16,482 nt of DNA from positions 1-16,482 of the forward strand of contig JAOPVG010000186.1 in the NCBI GenBank assembly GCA_025966255.1, read 5' to 3'. Under the pieces are notes generated by a model. It did no database searches and was not told the DNA's origin. It saw only the letters and a list, made by a program, of their open reading frames with translations. Below are positions 1 through 7,220 of this stretch, piece by piece. This DNA comes from Jatrophihabitans sp. (GTDB lineage Bacteria; Actinomycetota; Actinomycetes; Mycobacteriales; Jatrophihabitantaceae). Position 1 is the stretch's first letter; every line of letters starts with the position of its first letter. The translations under genes and the position numbers were made by a program.

Positions 1-737
1 GCGGCCGCCTCGATGACTACCGGCGGGTGGGCCAGATCGCGCGCCCGTTCGGGCGACGTGACGACGATCGCGACACCGCCGTCGCTCTCCTGGCAACAGT
101 CCAGCAGGTGCAGCGGATCGACCACCATGCGCGAGGCCTGGTGATCCTCGAGCGTGATCGGTTTGCCGTAGAACCAGGCGTTCGGGTTGGTGGCTGCGTG
201 CTTGCGATCGGCCACCGCGACGCGGCCGAAGTCCTCGCTCGTCGCGCCGTACTCGTGCATGTAGCGGCGGGCCACCATGGCCACCCACCCCGCCGGCGTG
301 CTGAGGCCCATCGGGTACGACCAACTCGCGTCCACACCGGACGATGTCGGCGCGCCGGCGAGACCCGTCATCACCTGACCGAACCGCTGCCCCGAACGTT
401 CGTTGAACGCGCGGTAGCAGACGACGACGTCGGCCACTCCGGTCGCAACGGCCATGGCGGCTTGCTGGACGGTGGCGCACGCGGCGCCGCCGCCGTAGTG
501 AATCCGGCTGAAGAACGACAGCGATGGGATGCCGACCTCGCGAGCGACAGCAGCCTCGGTGTTGGTGTCCTGCGTGAACGAGGTGAGGCCGTCGACATCG
601 CTGGGTTCCAGGCCCGCGTCGGCCAGCGCGGCCCGCACGGCCTCGGCGGCCAGGCGTAGCTCGGAGCGGCCGGAGTCCTTCGAGAATTCGGTGGCGCCGA
701 TGCCGGCGATCGCGGCCTGGCCGGCAAGGCCGCTCAT
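1..737 (-). CDS. ltp2: Ltp2-type thiolase-like steroid side-chain aldolase (partial, 3' end outside window)
   Basis: The 245 codons visible from ATG 737 read as the N-terminal part of a SCP-x/thiolase-like 'lipid transfer protein'. In Mycobacterium tuberculosis Ltp2 works with the DUF35 part of ChsH2 to cleave the 17-hydroxy-3-oxo-pregnenyl-carboxyl-CoA intermediate by retro-aldol reaction, releasing propionyl-CoA and a C17-ketosteroid. Seen here: a thiolase-like N-terminal fold start (GIGATEFSK at 12-20), the glycine-rich segment YGGGAACATVQQAA (81-94) with Cys87, the FNERSGQRFGQ stretch (111-121), and a DPLHLLDCCQESDGG segment near 207-221. It is the last visible gene of an igr-type operon, 61 bases after chsH1, with GAGGG upstream of ATG. 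The C-terminal half, which carries further active-site residues in this family, is not in the window. Assignment rests on sequence resemblance plus identical gene order to the mycobacterial igr locus. Confidence 0.9.
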   Translation of the reverse strand, partial: MSGLAGQAAIAGIGATEFSKDSGRSELRLAAEAVRAALADAGLEPSDVDGLTSFTQDTNTEAAVAREVGIPSLSFFSRIHYGGGAACATVQQAAMAVATGVADVVVCYRAFNERSGQRFGQVMTGLAGAPTSSGVDASWSYPMGLSTPAGWVAMVARRYMHEYGATSEDFGRVAVADRKHAATNPNAWFYGKPITLEDHQASRMVVDPLHLLDCCQESDGGVAIVVTSPERARDLAHPPVVIEAA

Positions 738-798
738 GCCCGCCCTCGGTTCGGGTCTGCGAAGACGCAAGGCCTCCGACTCGCTCCGCAAGCGTCGC

Positions 799-1188
799 TC
801 ACGCCGTCACCCCGGAGACGCGGACGGTGCCGACGACGTGGTCGCCGAGCTGGCCCCGGCCGGTGACCTGCACGGTCAGCTCGTCGCCGTCGACCTCGGT
901 CACTGACCCGCTGAAGACGAGCGTGTCGTAGGCGTAGCAGGGCACCCCCAGCCGGATCGAGATGGCGTGCACGCGCGCAGCCGGACCGGCCCAGTCGGTG
1001 ACGTAGCGCTGCACGAGTCCGGTGTCGGTGAGGATGTTGACGAAGATGTCCCTGCTGCCGCGCGCGATCGCCTTGTCGCGGTCATGGTGCACGTCCTGGA
1101 AATCGCGCGTGGCGAGAGCCGTCGAGACGACAAACGTCGGCGTGGCTTCGATCAACAACTCGGGCAACTGCGTGCCGACAGCGGTCAT
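799..1188 (-). CDS. chsH1: ChsH1-type MaoC hydratase subunit
   Basis: This 129-residue single hot-dog protein matches the length and character of ChsH1, the catalytic half of the ChsH1-ChsH2 enoyl-CoA hydratase that adds water to the C17-side-chain enoyl-CoA in cholesterol degradation. The hydratase-2 signature is visible: RDFQDVHHDRD at 28-38, with Asp29 and His34 in the positions known to be catalytic in the mycobacterial enzyme, followed by DIFVNILTDTGL (47-58). I chose ATG 1188, not an upstream in-frame start near 1488, because residues before it are a shadow of chsH2, because GGAGG lies 8 bases upstream, and because it overlaps the chsH2 stop as ATGA (1185-1188), implying translational coupling. 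The partner chsH2 is immediately upstream and ltp2 downstream. Confidence 0.93.
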   Translation of the reverse strand: MTAVGTQLPELLIEATPTFVVSTALATRDFQDVHHDRDKAIARGSRDIFVNILTDTGLVQRYVTDWAGPAARVHAISIRLGVPCYAYDTLVFSGSVTEVDGDELTVQVTGRGQLGDHVVGTVRVSGVTA

Positions 1189-2129
1189 CCGGCCGGCCTC
1201 CAGCAGGGCAGGGTCAGCTCTTCGTCGATCTTGGTGAGCGCGAGGCTCACGGGCAGACCCACGGTGACCCTCTCCGGATCCACCGCGATGAGCTCGCCGA
1301 GCATGCGCACGCCCTCTTCGAGCTCGACGAGCGCCACGACGAACGGCAGCGTCTTGCCCGGCACCTTCGGATGGTGGTGCACCACGTAGCTGAACACGGT
1401 GCCGCGGCCCGAGGCCACGACGTAGTCGGGCTTGTCGTCCCCGCAGGCCACGCACATCGGTCCGGGCGGATGGCGCAGCGTGCCGCACGCCGGGCAGTGT
1501 TGGATGCGCAGCTCCCCCGCCGCCGTCCCTTCCCAGAAGAGCGCGGTATCGACGCTGATCGTCGGCCGCAGCACCTCCGCGGTGTCCGCCTTCGGCGCAG
1601 CCGGCTTGAACTTCAGCACCCGGAACAGCATCTCCGCCACCGGCTCGTCGCCCGAGTACCAGGTGTTGCGCGTGGTCACGAACCAGCCCTCGCCGAGCGC
1701 GGTCTGCTTCGGCCCGACGACATCATCGAGCCGCGTGCCGACCGCGAGCTCCTCGCCGGGCCGCACGTAGCGGTGGTAGGTCTGCTCGCAGTTCGTGGCC
1801 ACGACCGAGGTGAAGCCGGCCTCGTCGAGGACGCCCATCATCAGCCCGAGCGGATCGTCGGACGTCCGCTGCCCGTGCAGGCCGCCCATCGTCCACACCT
1901 GGACCATCGCCGGTGGCGCGACGAGACCGTCGTGGCCGGCTTCCTTGGCCGCCTCGGCCGAGACGTAGATCGGGTTGTCGTCCCCGAGCGCCTCGACCCA
2001 GTTGTTGATCATCGGTTGGTTGACGGGATCGCGCCCGGGGCGAGGCGCGCACTCACCCGCTGCCTTTACCCGCTCGGCCGCCCCCAGGATCGTTTCGGTG
2101 ACGTTCGGATACGGCGCCGGGGCGTTCAT
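1185..2129 (-). CDS. chsH2: ChsH2-type protein: degenerate MaoC domain plus DUF35 zinc-ribbon/OB domain
   Basis: The 314-residue protein has the two-domain layout of ChsH2. Residues about 15-175 form a hot-dog (MaoC-like) domain without a clear D-x4-H hydratase motif, so it probably serves as the non-catalytic partner that shapes the bulky steroid-binding site with ChsH1. Residues about 190-314 form a DUF35 domain: a zinc ribbon with Cys212, Cys215, Cys226 and Cys229, followed by an OB-fold (GRGTVFSYVVHHHP at 241-254). In the family this C-terminal domain binds the thiolase-like Ltp2 and is needed for its aldolase activity. The ATG at 2129 overlaps the fadE29 stop (ATGA, 2126-2129), and its own stop overlaps chsH1, so fadE29-chsH2-chsH1 are translationally coupled. 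No truncation is seen. Confidence 0.93.
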   Translation of the reverse strand: MNAPAPYPNVTETILGAAERVKAAGECAPRPGRDPVNQPMINNWVEALGDDNPIYVSAEAAKEAGHDGLVAPPAMVQVWTMGGLHGQRTSDDPLGLMMGVLDEAGFTSVVATNCEQTYHRYVRPGEELAVGTRLDDVVGPKQTALGEGWFVTTRNTWYSGDEPVAEMLFRVLKFKPAAPKADTAEVLRPTISVDTALFWEGTAAGELRIQHCPACGTLRHPPGPMCVACGDDKPDYVVASGRGTVFSYVVHHHPKVPGKTLPFVVALVELEEGVRMLGELIAVDPERVTVGLPVSLALTKIDEELTLPCWRPAG

Positions 2130-3292
2130 CGAGGCACTCGCGGCAGCTTCAGGCCGAACTGCGCGATCAGCTCGCGCTGCACCTCGTTGACGCCGCCGCC
2201 GAACGTGATCACCAGGCTGCGCTTGGCCTGCACGTCGAGCCAGTGCATCAGCTCAGCGGTCGCAGGGTCGGCCGGATCGCCGTGCTGGCCGACCACCTCT
2301 TCGAGCAATCGATAGACGTGCTGCGCTCGCTCCGAGGAGAACACCTTGGTGGCCGACGCGTCAGCGACATCGACCTCACCGGCGTCACGCGAGGCCACCT
2401 GCCAGTTGAGCAGTTCGTTGATCCGCGTGGTGGCCCGCGTCTCGGCCAGGGCGCGGCGCACGTCGGGCTGCTCGATCGGCGCGTTGCCGTCGGGCCGCGG
2501 CCGGGACGCCCAGGTGTGAACCCGTTCGTACAGACCGGCGAGACGGCCGGCCGGGCCGAGCATCACCCGCTCGTGATTGAGCTGGCTGGTGATCAATCGC
2601 CAGCCCTCGTTCTCGTGCCCGACGAGCATGTCCACCGGGACGCGCACGTCGGAGTAGTAGGTCGTGTTGGTGTGGTGCGCGCCGTCGGCAGTGAGCGACG
2701 GCGTCCACGAGAATACCGGGTCGGTCGTGTCGACGATGAGGAGCGAGATGACCATTTGCTTCGGCGCGGACGGGTTGGTGCGGCAGGCCAGCCAGACGTA
2801 GTCGGCGTCATGCCCGCCGGTGGTGAAGACCTTCTGCCCGTTGACGACGTAGTGGTCGCCGTCGCGTACGGCCGAGGTGCGCAGCGACGCGAGATCGGTG
2901 CCGGCCTCCGGCTCGGTGTAGCCGATCGCGAAATGCAGGTCGCCGGCCAGGATCTTGGGCAGGAAGAAGTCCTTCTGCTCCTGCGTGCCGTGCGCCTGCA
3001 GCACCGGCCCCACCGTCTGCAGCGTCACGTACGGCAACGGGATGTCGCGCCGCGACGCCTCGTTGACGAAGATCTGCTGCTCGACCTCGCCGAACCCGTG
3101 CCCGCCGTATTCCGTCGGCCAGCCGACGCCGAGCCAGCCGTCGCGGCCCATCCGCTTCACGACCTCGCGGTACAGGTCGCCGTGCCGCTGGGTGAGCATC
3201 GAGCGCGCCTCGTCCGGTGTGACGAGTTCGGCGAAGTAGGCGCGCAGCGTCTTCTGCAGTGCGGTCTGCTCGTCGGTCAGTTCGAGCTGCAC
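2126..3292 (-). CDS. fadE29: FadE29/ChsE2-type acyl-CoA dehydrogenase (catalytic subunit)
   Basis: The 388-residue protein is a full-length acyl-CoA dehydrogenase. It has the FAD/substrate segment YTEPEAGTDLASL (125-137), NGQKVFTTGG (151-160) and the helix-G motif NHERVM with Glu241, the position reported as the catalytic base in mycobacterial FadE29. In M. tuberculosis FadE28 and FadE29 form an alpha2beta2 heterotetramer that oxidises 3-oxo-4-pregnene-20-carboxyl-CoA. The start is GTG 3292, with GGGAG (3298-3302) 5 bases upstream. It lies 55 bases after the fadE28 stop, and its own stop overlaps the chsH2 start. An ATG overlapping the fadE28 stop lies in a different frame (see the small ORF entry). 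Assignment is strong from operon order and motifs. Confidence 0.93.
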   Translation of the reverse strand: MQLELTDEQTALQKTLRAYFAELVTPDEARSMLTQRHGDLYREVVKRMGRDGWLGVGWPTEYGGHGFGEVEQQIFVNEASRRDIPLPYVTLQTVGPVLQAHGTQEQKDFFLPKILAGDLHFAIGYTEPEAGTDLASLRTSAVRDGDHYVVNGQKVFTTGGHDADYVWLACRTNPSAPKQMVISLLIVDTTDPVFSWTPSLTADGAHHTNTTYYSDVRVPVDMLVGHENEGWRLITSQLNHERVMLGPAGRLAGLYERVHTWASRPRPDGNAPIEQPDVRRALAETRATTRINELLNWQVASRDAGEVDVADASATKVFSSERAQHVYRLLEEVVGQHGDPADPATAELMHWLDVQAKRSLVITFGGGVNEVQRELIAQFGLKLPRVPR

Positions 3293-3351
3293 CGGGACTC
3301 CCGGGAGATCGTCGAGCGCTCCTTGCGAAGCGATGTCACGGGGTGGTTCAT
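3277..3351 (-). CDS. Possible 24-codon coupling ORF bridging fadE28 and fadE29
   Basis: An ATG (3351-3349) overlaps the fadE28 TGA as ATGA and opens a 24-codon frame (MNHPVTSLRKERSTISRE and six more residues) that stops at 3277-3279, 16 bases inside fadE29 and in another frame. It could be a translation-coupling leader that carries terminating ribosomes to the fadE29 GTG start. It may equally be chance; no function can be read from the peptide. Confidence 0.25.
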   Translation of the reverse strand: MNHPVTSLRKERSTISRESRCSSN

Positions 3352-4403
3352 CGTGCCCCCAGCGCGTCGAGCCGGTGGGCCGCGCCGCCGACGAAGCGGG
3401 CGAGATCCTTCGCCTGCGAGTAGTAGCGGTGCAGCGGATAAGTGATGTCTACGCCCAGCCCCCCGTGCAGGTGGTGACACACCTGCAGTGCCTTGGGCAG
3501 TTCGGCCGCGAGCCAATACGCGGCGACGGCGAGATCCTCGTCGGCGTCCAGCGCGGAGCCGAGCCGCCAGGCCGCCGAGGCCGCCGCCAGGTGCACCGTA
3601 CGGGCGATGACATAGATGTCGGCAACTTGCTGCGCCACCGCTTGGAACGTGGCGAGCGGACGGCCGAACTGCTCGCGGGTGCGCAGGTGATCGGCAGTGA
3701 GCTGCAGCGCAGCGGCGATCACGCCGTCGGCAACGGCGGCGGCACCACACACCGCGTACCGGTCGAGTTCCGCGGGCCCGGCGGTGAGCACGTCGGCGTT
3801 CGCGACCCGGACGTGGTCGAGGTGCATGCTGTACTCCGCCGCACCCGTCGACGTCGGGGTGCGCCGCAGCGTGACGCCGTCGAGCTGCGGGTCGACCAGC
3901 GCCGTGCCTGCGTCGGTGGGAACGAGCACGCGGTGGGCGTGCGCCGCGTACGGCACGCCGACGCGCGATCCAGTGAGGGTGAGGCCCTCCGAGTCGGCGG
4001 TCGAGTGCACGGGCGCACCGGTGGCGTCGCGCAGCGCGGCCGTGAGCAGCCGTCCGTCGGCAACCTCAGGCAGCACCGCGCGCCGTTGCTCGGTCGTCCC
4101 GAAGCGGACAATGGGAAGCACGCCCAGCGCCAGCGTCGCGAGCGCCGGCAGGGGCAGAGTCTGGCGCCCGACCTCGGTGAGCACCACGCCGATCTCGATC
4201 GGACCGAACCCGTCACCGCCGAGATCCTCGGGCAGGCCGAGCGCGAGCAGCCCGGCCTGCGCCATCGCCTTCCAGAGCGTCTCGTCGTAGCCCGGTTCGG
4301 CCGTCAGCGCCGCAACGGTCCGGCTGTTGTCGGGATCGCCGCGCAGCACACTGGCGGCGAGACCGGCCACGGCCCGCTGCGTCTCGTCGAGGCTGAAGTC
4401 CAC
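3348..4403 (-). CDS. fadE28: FadE28/ChsE1-type acyl-CoA dehydrogenase (partner subunit)
   Basis: The 351-residue protein is a short acyl-CoA dehydrogenase, comparable to FadE28 (about 340 residues). Visible are the C-terminal-domain motif REQFGRPLATFQA (243-255) and the HLHGGLGVDITYPLHRYY segment (311-328). The helix-G HER catalytic motif of the neighbouring FadE29 is absent, as expected for the FAD-binding but non-catalytic partner of the ChsE1-ChsE2 heterotetramer. I chose GTG 4403 over an ATG at 4466: GAGGAG (4410-4415) sits 6 bases before the GTG, the protein then begins VDFSLDETQ in the manner of the family, and the longer version would run through the KstR operator. This is the first gene of the igr-type operon and should be repressed by KstR. 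Unlike in M. tuberculosis, cyp125 does not precede it. Confidence 0.9.
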   Translation of the reverse strand: MDFSLDETQRAVAGLAASVLRGDPDNSRTVAALTAEPGYDETLWKAMAQAGLLALGLPEDLGGDGFGPIEIGVVLTEVGRQTLPLPALATLALGVLPIVRFGTTEQRRAVLPEVADGRLLTAALRDATGAPVHSTADSEGLTLTGSRVGVPYAAHAHRVLVPTDAGTALVDPQLDGVTLRRTPTSTGAAEYSMHLDHVRVANADVLTAGPAELDRYAVCGAAAVADGVIAAALQLTADHLRTREQFGRPLATFQAVAQQVADIYVIARTVHLAAASAAWRLGSALDADEDLAVAAYWLAAELPKALQVCHHLHGGLGVDITYPLHRYYSQAKDLARFVGGAAHRLDALGAR

Positions 4404-4409
4404 GCCCTG

Positions 4410-4415
4410 CTCCTC
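4410..4415 (-). promoter_or_regulatory. Shine-Dalgarno deciding the fadE28 start
   Basis: GAGGAG on the minus strand lies 6 bases before GTG 4403 and supports that start over the upstream ATG at 4466. The candidate -10 at 4420-4425 would place the transcript start close to this site, so the leader is probably very short. Confidence 0.7.
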
Positions 4416-4419
4416 GCTC

Positions 4420-4437
4420 TGGATAGAACGTGTTCTA
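4420..4437 (-). promoter_or_regulatory. KstR operator and overlapping -10 of the igr-type operon
   Basis: TAGAACGTGTTCTA (4424-4437) fits the KstR consensus TnnAACnnGTTnnA and has 6-base inverted arms around a GT centre. Read on the minus strand, its last TA is the start of a candidate -10, TATCCA (4420-4425). It lies 20 bases before the fadE28 GTG, so bound KstR would cover the core promoter. Loss of KstR binding on accumulation of steroid CoA esters, the known inducers, should release the operon. Confidence 0.9.
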
Positions 4438-4482
4438 GTATCGGGGACGCGCAGCTGGTTCGGCAAGCCAAGATCGTGGGGC

Positions 4483-5928
4483 TCAGGCCCGCCCGGCTGG
4501 CTGCGTGCGCTTCCGGGCCCGCGCGGTTGGCCCAGTCGCCTCCCGCGCGGCGCTGACCAACTCGGCCAGCGCGATCGGCAGGTCGTCGGCGAGCTCCCAC
4601 AGGTGCGGCGCGAGCTCGCGGCAGGCGATCAGCCCGACATCGAGATGCCCGTCGTTGGACAGCACGGTGACGTTGAGGCCGGCGCCGTGGAACACCGGCC
4701 CGAACGGGTAGAAGCCGGTGATGCGCGCGCCCATGAAGTAGATCGGCATCGGCGGGCCGGGCACGTTTGAGATGACGAGGTTGTGGATCACCGGATGGCG
4801 CTCGGCCAGCCGCAGCTTGGAGTAGACCCGCACCGCCAGCCCGAACGTGTTCGGAGCGGCGAACTGCGCCCAGTCCTGCAGCAGGGACGCGCTCAGCGTG
4901 TTGTGGTGTTCCTTGGCCACGCGGTTCTGCGCGGCGATGGCCGCGAGCCGCTCAACCGGGTCCTCGATGTCGCTGGCGAGGGAGGCGAACATGCCGGAGA
5001 CCTTGTTGGTGCCCGGTGCCTCGGACTTGCCGTGCACGGAGACCGGCACCATGGCCACCAGCGAGCTGTCCGGCAGTTCGTCGCGGTCGGCCAGGTACTT
5101 GCGCAGCGCGCCCGAGCACATCGTCAGGACGACGTCGTTGACCGTGCTGCCGAACGCGTTCTTGACCGCCTTGACGTCAGCGAGGTCCATCCGGGTGAAG
5201 GCGACACTGCGGTGGCCGGTGATCGTGGCGTTGAACGACGTGCGTGGCGCCGTGAACGGAGCCGCCATCGCTCGACCGCTGCGGGCCCGGCCGATCCACT
5301 CCGGCAGGACGCCGACGGTGGGCGGCAGCAGCTTGGCGAATTTGAGCGGACGCTTCGCGAGACGCAGCGCGCCGTCGGCGACGATGCGCGCATCGCTCGG
5401 TCGTTTCGGCGCCGGCGGTGTGGGCGCGTCCGCGGTCATTGGCGGCGCGTCGGCCTCGACGCTGCACAGTTCCGAGACGAGGCTCGCGCCGGAGACGCCG
5501 TCGACGGTGGCGTGATGCATCTTCGTCATGACCGCGATGGAGCCGTCCTGGAGACCTTCGATCACCCACATCTCCCACAGCGGTCGATCGCGATCGAGGG
5601 GCTGGCCGGCGATGTCACCGCAGAGAGCGGCGAGCTCCTCCCGACCGCCGGGCGCTGGGACGCTGCTGCGCCGGACGTGGTGCTCGATGTCGAAGTGGTC
5701 GTCATCGATCCAGATCGGGTGGTCGAGGTTGAACCTGGGGTTGTACAGCTTGCGCCGGAACGACGGGTTGCCGCCGATGCGCTGGCGAAGTGACTCCCGG
5801 ATGGTTTCGAAGTCGTAGTCGGCGGCCATCGTGGACTGATCAAGGGTGAGCAAACCGCACACGTGCATGAGGCCAGTGCTGCTTTCGAAGTACAGGAAGC
5901 TGGCGTCGAGCCCACTCAGTCGGTCCAC
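4483..5928 (-). CDS. WS/DGAT-family O-acyltransferase (Tgs-like)
   Basis: This 481-residue protein is a wax ester synthase/diacylglycerol acyltransferase. The catalytic HHATVDG (138-144) fits HHxxxDG; RPLWEMW (115-121) and a C-terminal SNVPGPPMP segment are typical. Such enzymes esterify acyl-CoA to diacylglycerol or long-chain alcohols at the membrane/lipid-droplet surface, building storage lipid. The start is GTG 5928, giving the family N-terminus MDRLSGLDASF. No separate Shine-Dalgarno is present, and the candidate -10 (TATCAT, 5936-5941) predicts a transcript beginning at or next to the GTG, so the mRNA is probably leaderless. The gene shares one KstR box with the divergent hydrolase and ends 45 bases before the igr operator. 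Its acceptor alcohol cannot be told from sequence: diacylglycerol is the family default, a sterol or long-chain alcohol is possible. Confidence 0.9.
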   Translation of the reverse strand: MDRLSGLDASFLYFESSTGLMHVCGLLTLDQSTMAADYDFETIRESLRQRIGGNPSFRRKLYNPRFNLDHPIWIDDDHFDIEHHVRRSSVPAPGGREELAALCGDIAGQPLDRDRPLWEMWVIEGLQDGSIAVMTKMHHATVDGVSGASLVSELCSVEADAPPMTADAPTPPAPKRPSDARIVADGALRLAKRPLKFAKLLPPTVGVLPEWIGRARSGRAMAAPFTAPRTSFNATITGHRSVAFTRMDLADVKAVKNAFGSTVNDVVLTMCSGALRKYLADRDELPDSSLVAMVPVSVHGKSEAPGTNKVSGMFASLASDIEDPVERLAAIAAQNRVAKEHHNTLSASLLQDWAQFAAPNTFGLAVRVYSKLRLAERHPVIHNLVISNVPGPPMPIYFMGARITGFYPFGPVFHGAGLNVTVLSNDGHLDVGLIACRELAPHLWELADDLPIALAELVSAAREATGPTARARKRTQPAGRA

Positions 5929-5935
5929 CTTTGGA

Positions 5936-5957
5936 ATGATAGAACATGTTCTAATTT
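5936..5957. promoter_or_regulatory. Bidirectional KstR operator-promoter (WS/DGAT and hydrolase)
   Basis: TAGAACATGTTCTA (5940-5953) is a perfect 14-base palindrome matching the KstR consensus. It ends in a candidate -10 in each direction: TATCAT (5936-5941, minus strand, for the acyltransferase) and TAATTT (5952-5957, plus strand, for the hydrolase). TTTGGA at 5930-5935 is a possible plus-strand -35 with 16-base spacing. One bound KstR dimer set would block both genes. Confidence 0.9.
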
Positions 5958-5975
5958 CGGCCTAGGATGCGATGC

Positions 5976-7220
5976 ATGAGCGACTGGTTCCTCACCCGCC
6001 AGCTGGCCCAGCTCGGCTTCGCAGCCAACGCGCTGCGCCCGATCCCGGGTGGGCCGGTGTCGGTGCCGGTCTTCTTCAGCGGTTGGCTCACCTCCGAACT
6101 CGCGCCGCACCTGGCCGCCGTCACGGCAGTCGACACCGTGACCCACGTCGCGCGGCGCGGCATCCGGTCGCGTCGGGACGTCGCGGCGGTGGCCGCGGCG
6201 GCGGCCAACCTTGCCGCCTACGCCGCGATGACGGCCGGCGGCCGGCGGGCCGCCGTCGAGGTCGAGGACGCGTTGGTCCAGGCCCTCGGCTCGGACTATC
6301 GCGACGTCATCGAGCGGGCGCCGATGCCTGATGACGACCTCGCGCCGTGGACCTCGCTGGCCCTGCCGTTCCGCTTCCGAAACGTCGATGTCGTGCGCAA
6401 ACGGCACCTGTCCTACGCACCGGGCGGACGTCGCTTCGCGATGGACGTCTACCACCACCGCGGCACTCCGTCGGATGCGCCGGTGCTGTTGCAGGTGCAC
6501 GGTGGCGGCTGGGTGATGGGCAACAAGGACCAGCAGGGTGTGCCGCTGATGCTGCACATGGCCGCGCGCGGCTGGGTGGGCGTCGCGGTGAACTATCCGT
6601 TGTCGCCGAAGGCGCGCTGGCCCGAGCACCTGATCGCGCTCAAGCGCGCAATGCAGTGGATCCGCGAAAACAGCCAGGAGTACGGCGCCGATCCGTGCTT
6701 CGTCGCAGTCACCGGGGGCTCGGCCGGCGGGCATCTGGCCGCGATGCTGGGTCTGACCGGCAACGACAAGTCATTGCAGCCCGGCTTCGAGGACGTCGAC
6801 ACCTCCGTGCAGGCCTGCGTGCCGCACTACGGCGTCTACGACTTCACCGACGAGAGCGGCGCGAAGTTCACCAAGCAGCGGCTCGACTCGCTGCTGCGTC
6901 CGTACGTGATGGCGCCGGACGCCACGTATCCCGACGACTACCGCGCCGCCTCGCCGCTCGCGCGGATCACCGCCGACGCGCCGCCGTTCCTCGTCGTGCA
7001 CGGCAGCAACGACACGCTCGTTCCCGTGGCCGAGGCGCGCAACTTCGTCCGTCGACTGCAGGAAGTGGCGAAGAACCCGGTCGCGTACGCGGAGATTGCC
7101 GGAGCCCAGCATGCGTTCGACATCTTCACCTCGTTTCGCAGCACCGGCGTCGTCCGCGGGGTGGCCCGCTTCCTCGAGTGGACCTACGCGACCCGCGCCT
7201 CGCGAACCACGACGGCCTAG
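5976..7220 (+). CDS. HSL-family alpha/beta hydrolase (LipC/LipM/LipQ-like esterase)
   Basis: The 414-residue protein is a hormone-sensitive-lipase-family esterase. The oxyanion motif HGGGW is at 175-179, the nucleophile elbow GGSAGG has Ser249, and Asp346 (HGSNDTLVP) and His379 (AQHAFD) complete the probable triad. The N-terminal 100 residues (RPIPGGPVSVPVFFSGWL, then an Ala-rich hydrophobic stretch near 70-88) resemble mycobacterial LipC, LipM and LipQ and suggest membrane association. I prefer ATG 5976 over ATG 5967 because AGGA (5964-5967) lies 8 bases before the former and overlaps the latter. The KstR box sits 22 bases upstream. The gene is divergent from the WS/DGAT gene and its TAG stop overlaps the stop of the convergent fadE34. 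Substrate unknown; an acylglycerol, wax or steryl ester is inferred from context only. Confidence 0.88.
   Translation: MSDWFLTRQLAQLGFAANALRPIPGGPVSVPVFFSGWLTSELAPHLAAVTAVDTVTHVARRGIRSRRDVAAVAAAAANLAAYAAMTAGGRRAAVEVEDALVQALGSDYRDVIERAPMPDDDLAPWTSLALPFRFRNVDVVRKRHLSYAPGGRRFAMDVYHHRGTPSDAPVLLQVHGGGWVMGNKDQQGVPLMLHMAARGWVGVAVNYPLSPKARWPEHLIALKRAMQWIRENSQEYGADPCFVAVTGGSAGGHLAAMLGLTGNDKSLQPGFEDVDTSVQACVPHYGVYDFTDESGAKFTKQRLDSLLRPYVMAPDATYPDDYRAASPLARITADAPPFLVVHGSNDTLVPVAEARNFVRRLQEVAKNPVAYAEIAGAQHAFDIFTSFRSTGVVRGVARFLEWTYATRASRTTTA

Noticed and set aside
738..798. Possible hairpins (TGCG-AAGA-CGCA and a GACGC/GCGTC pair) between chsH1 and ltp2
   Set aside because: Stems are only 4-5 base pairs, there is no T-run, and such pairs are expected by chance at this base composition.
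2243..3445. Long plus-strand open frame of 400 codons opposite fadE29
   Set aside because: It is antisense to a well-supported dehydrogenase, has Arg/Gly/Val-rich composition typical of high-GC shadows, and shows no recognisable motif.
3333..4556. Plus-strand open frame of 407 codons opposite fadE28
   Set aside because: Antisense shadow; it runs through the KstR operator and the end of the WS/DGAT gene.
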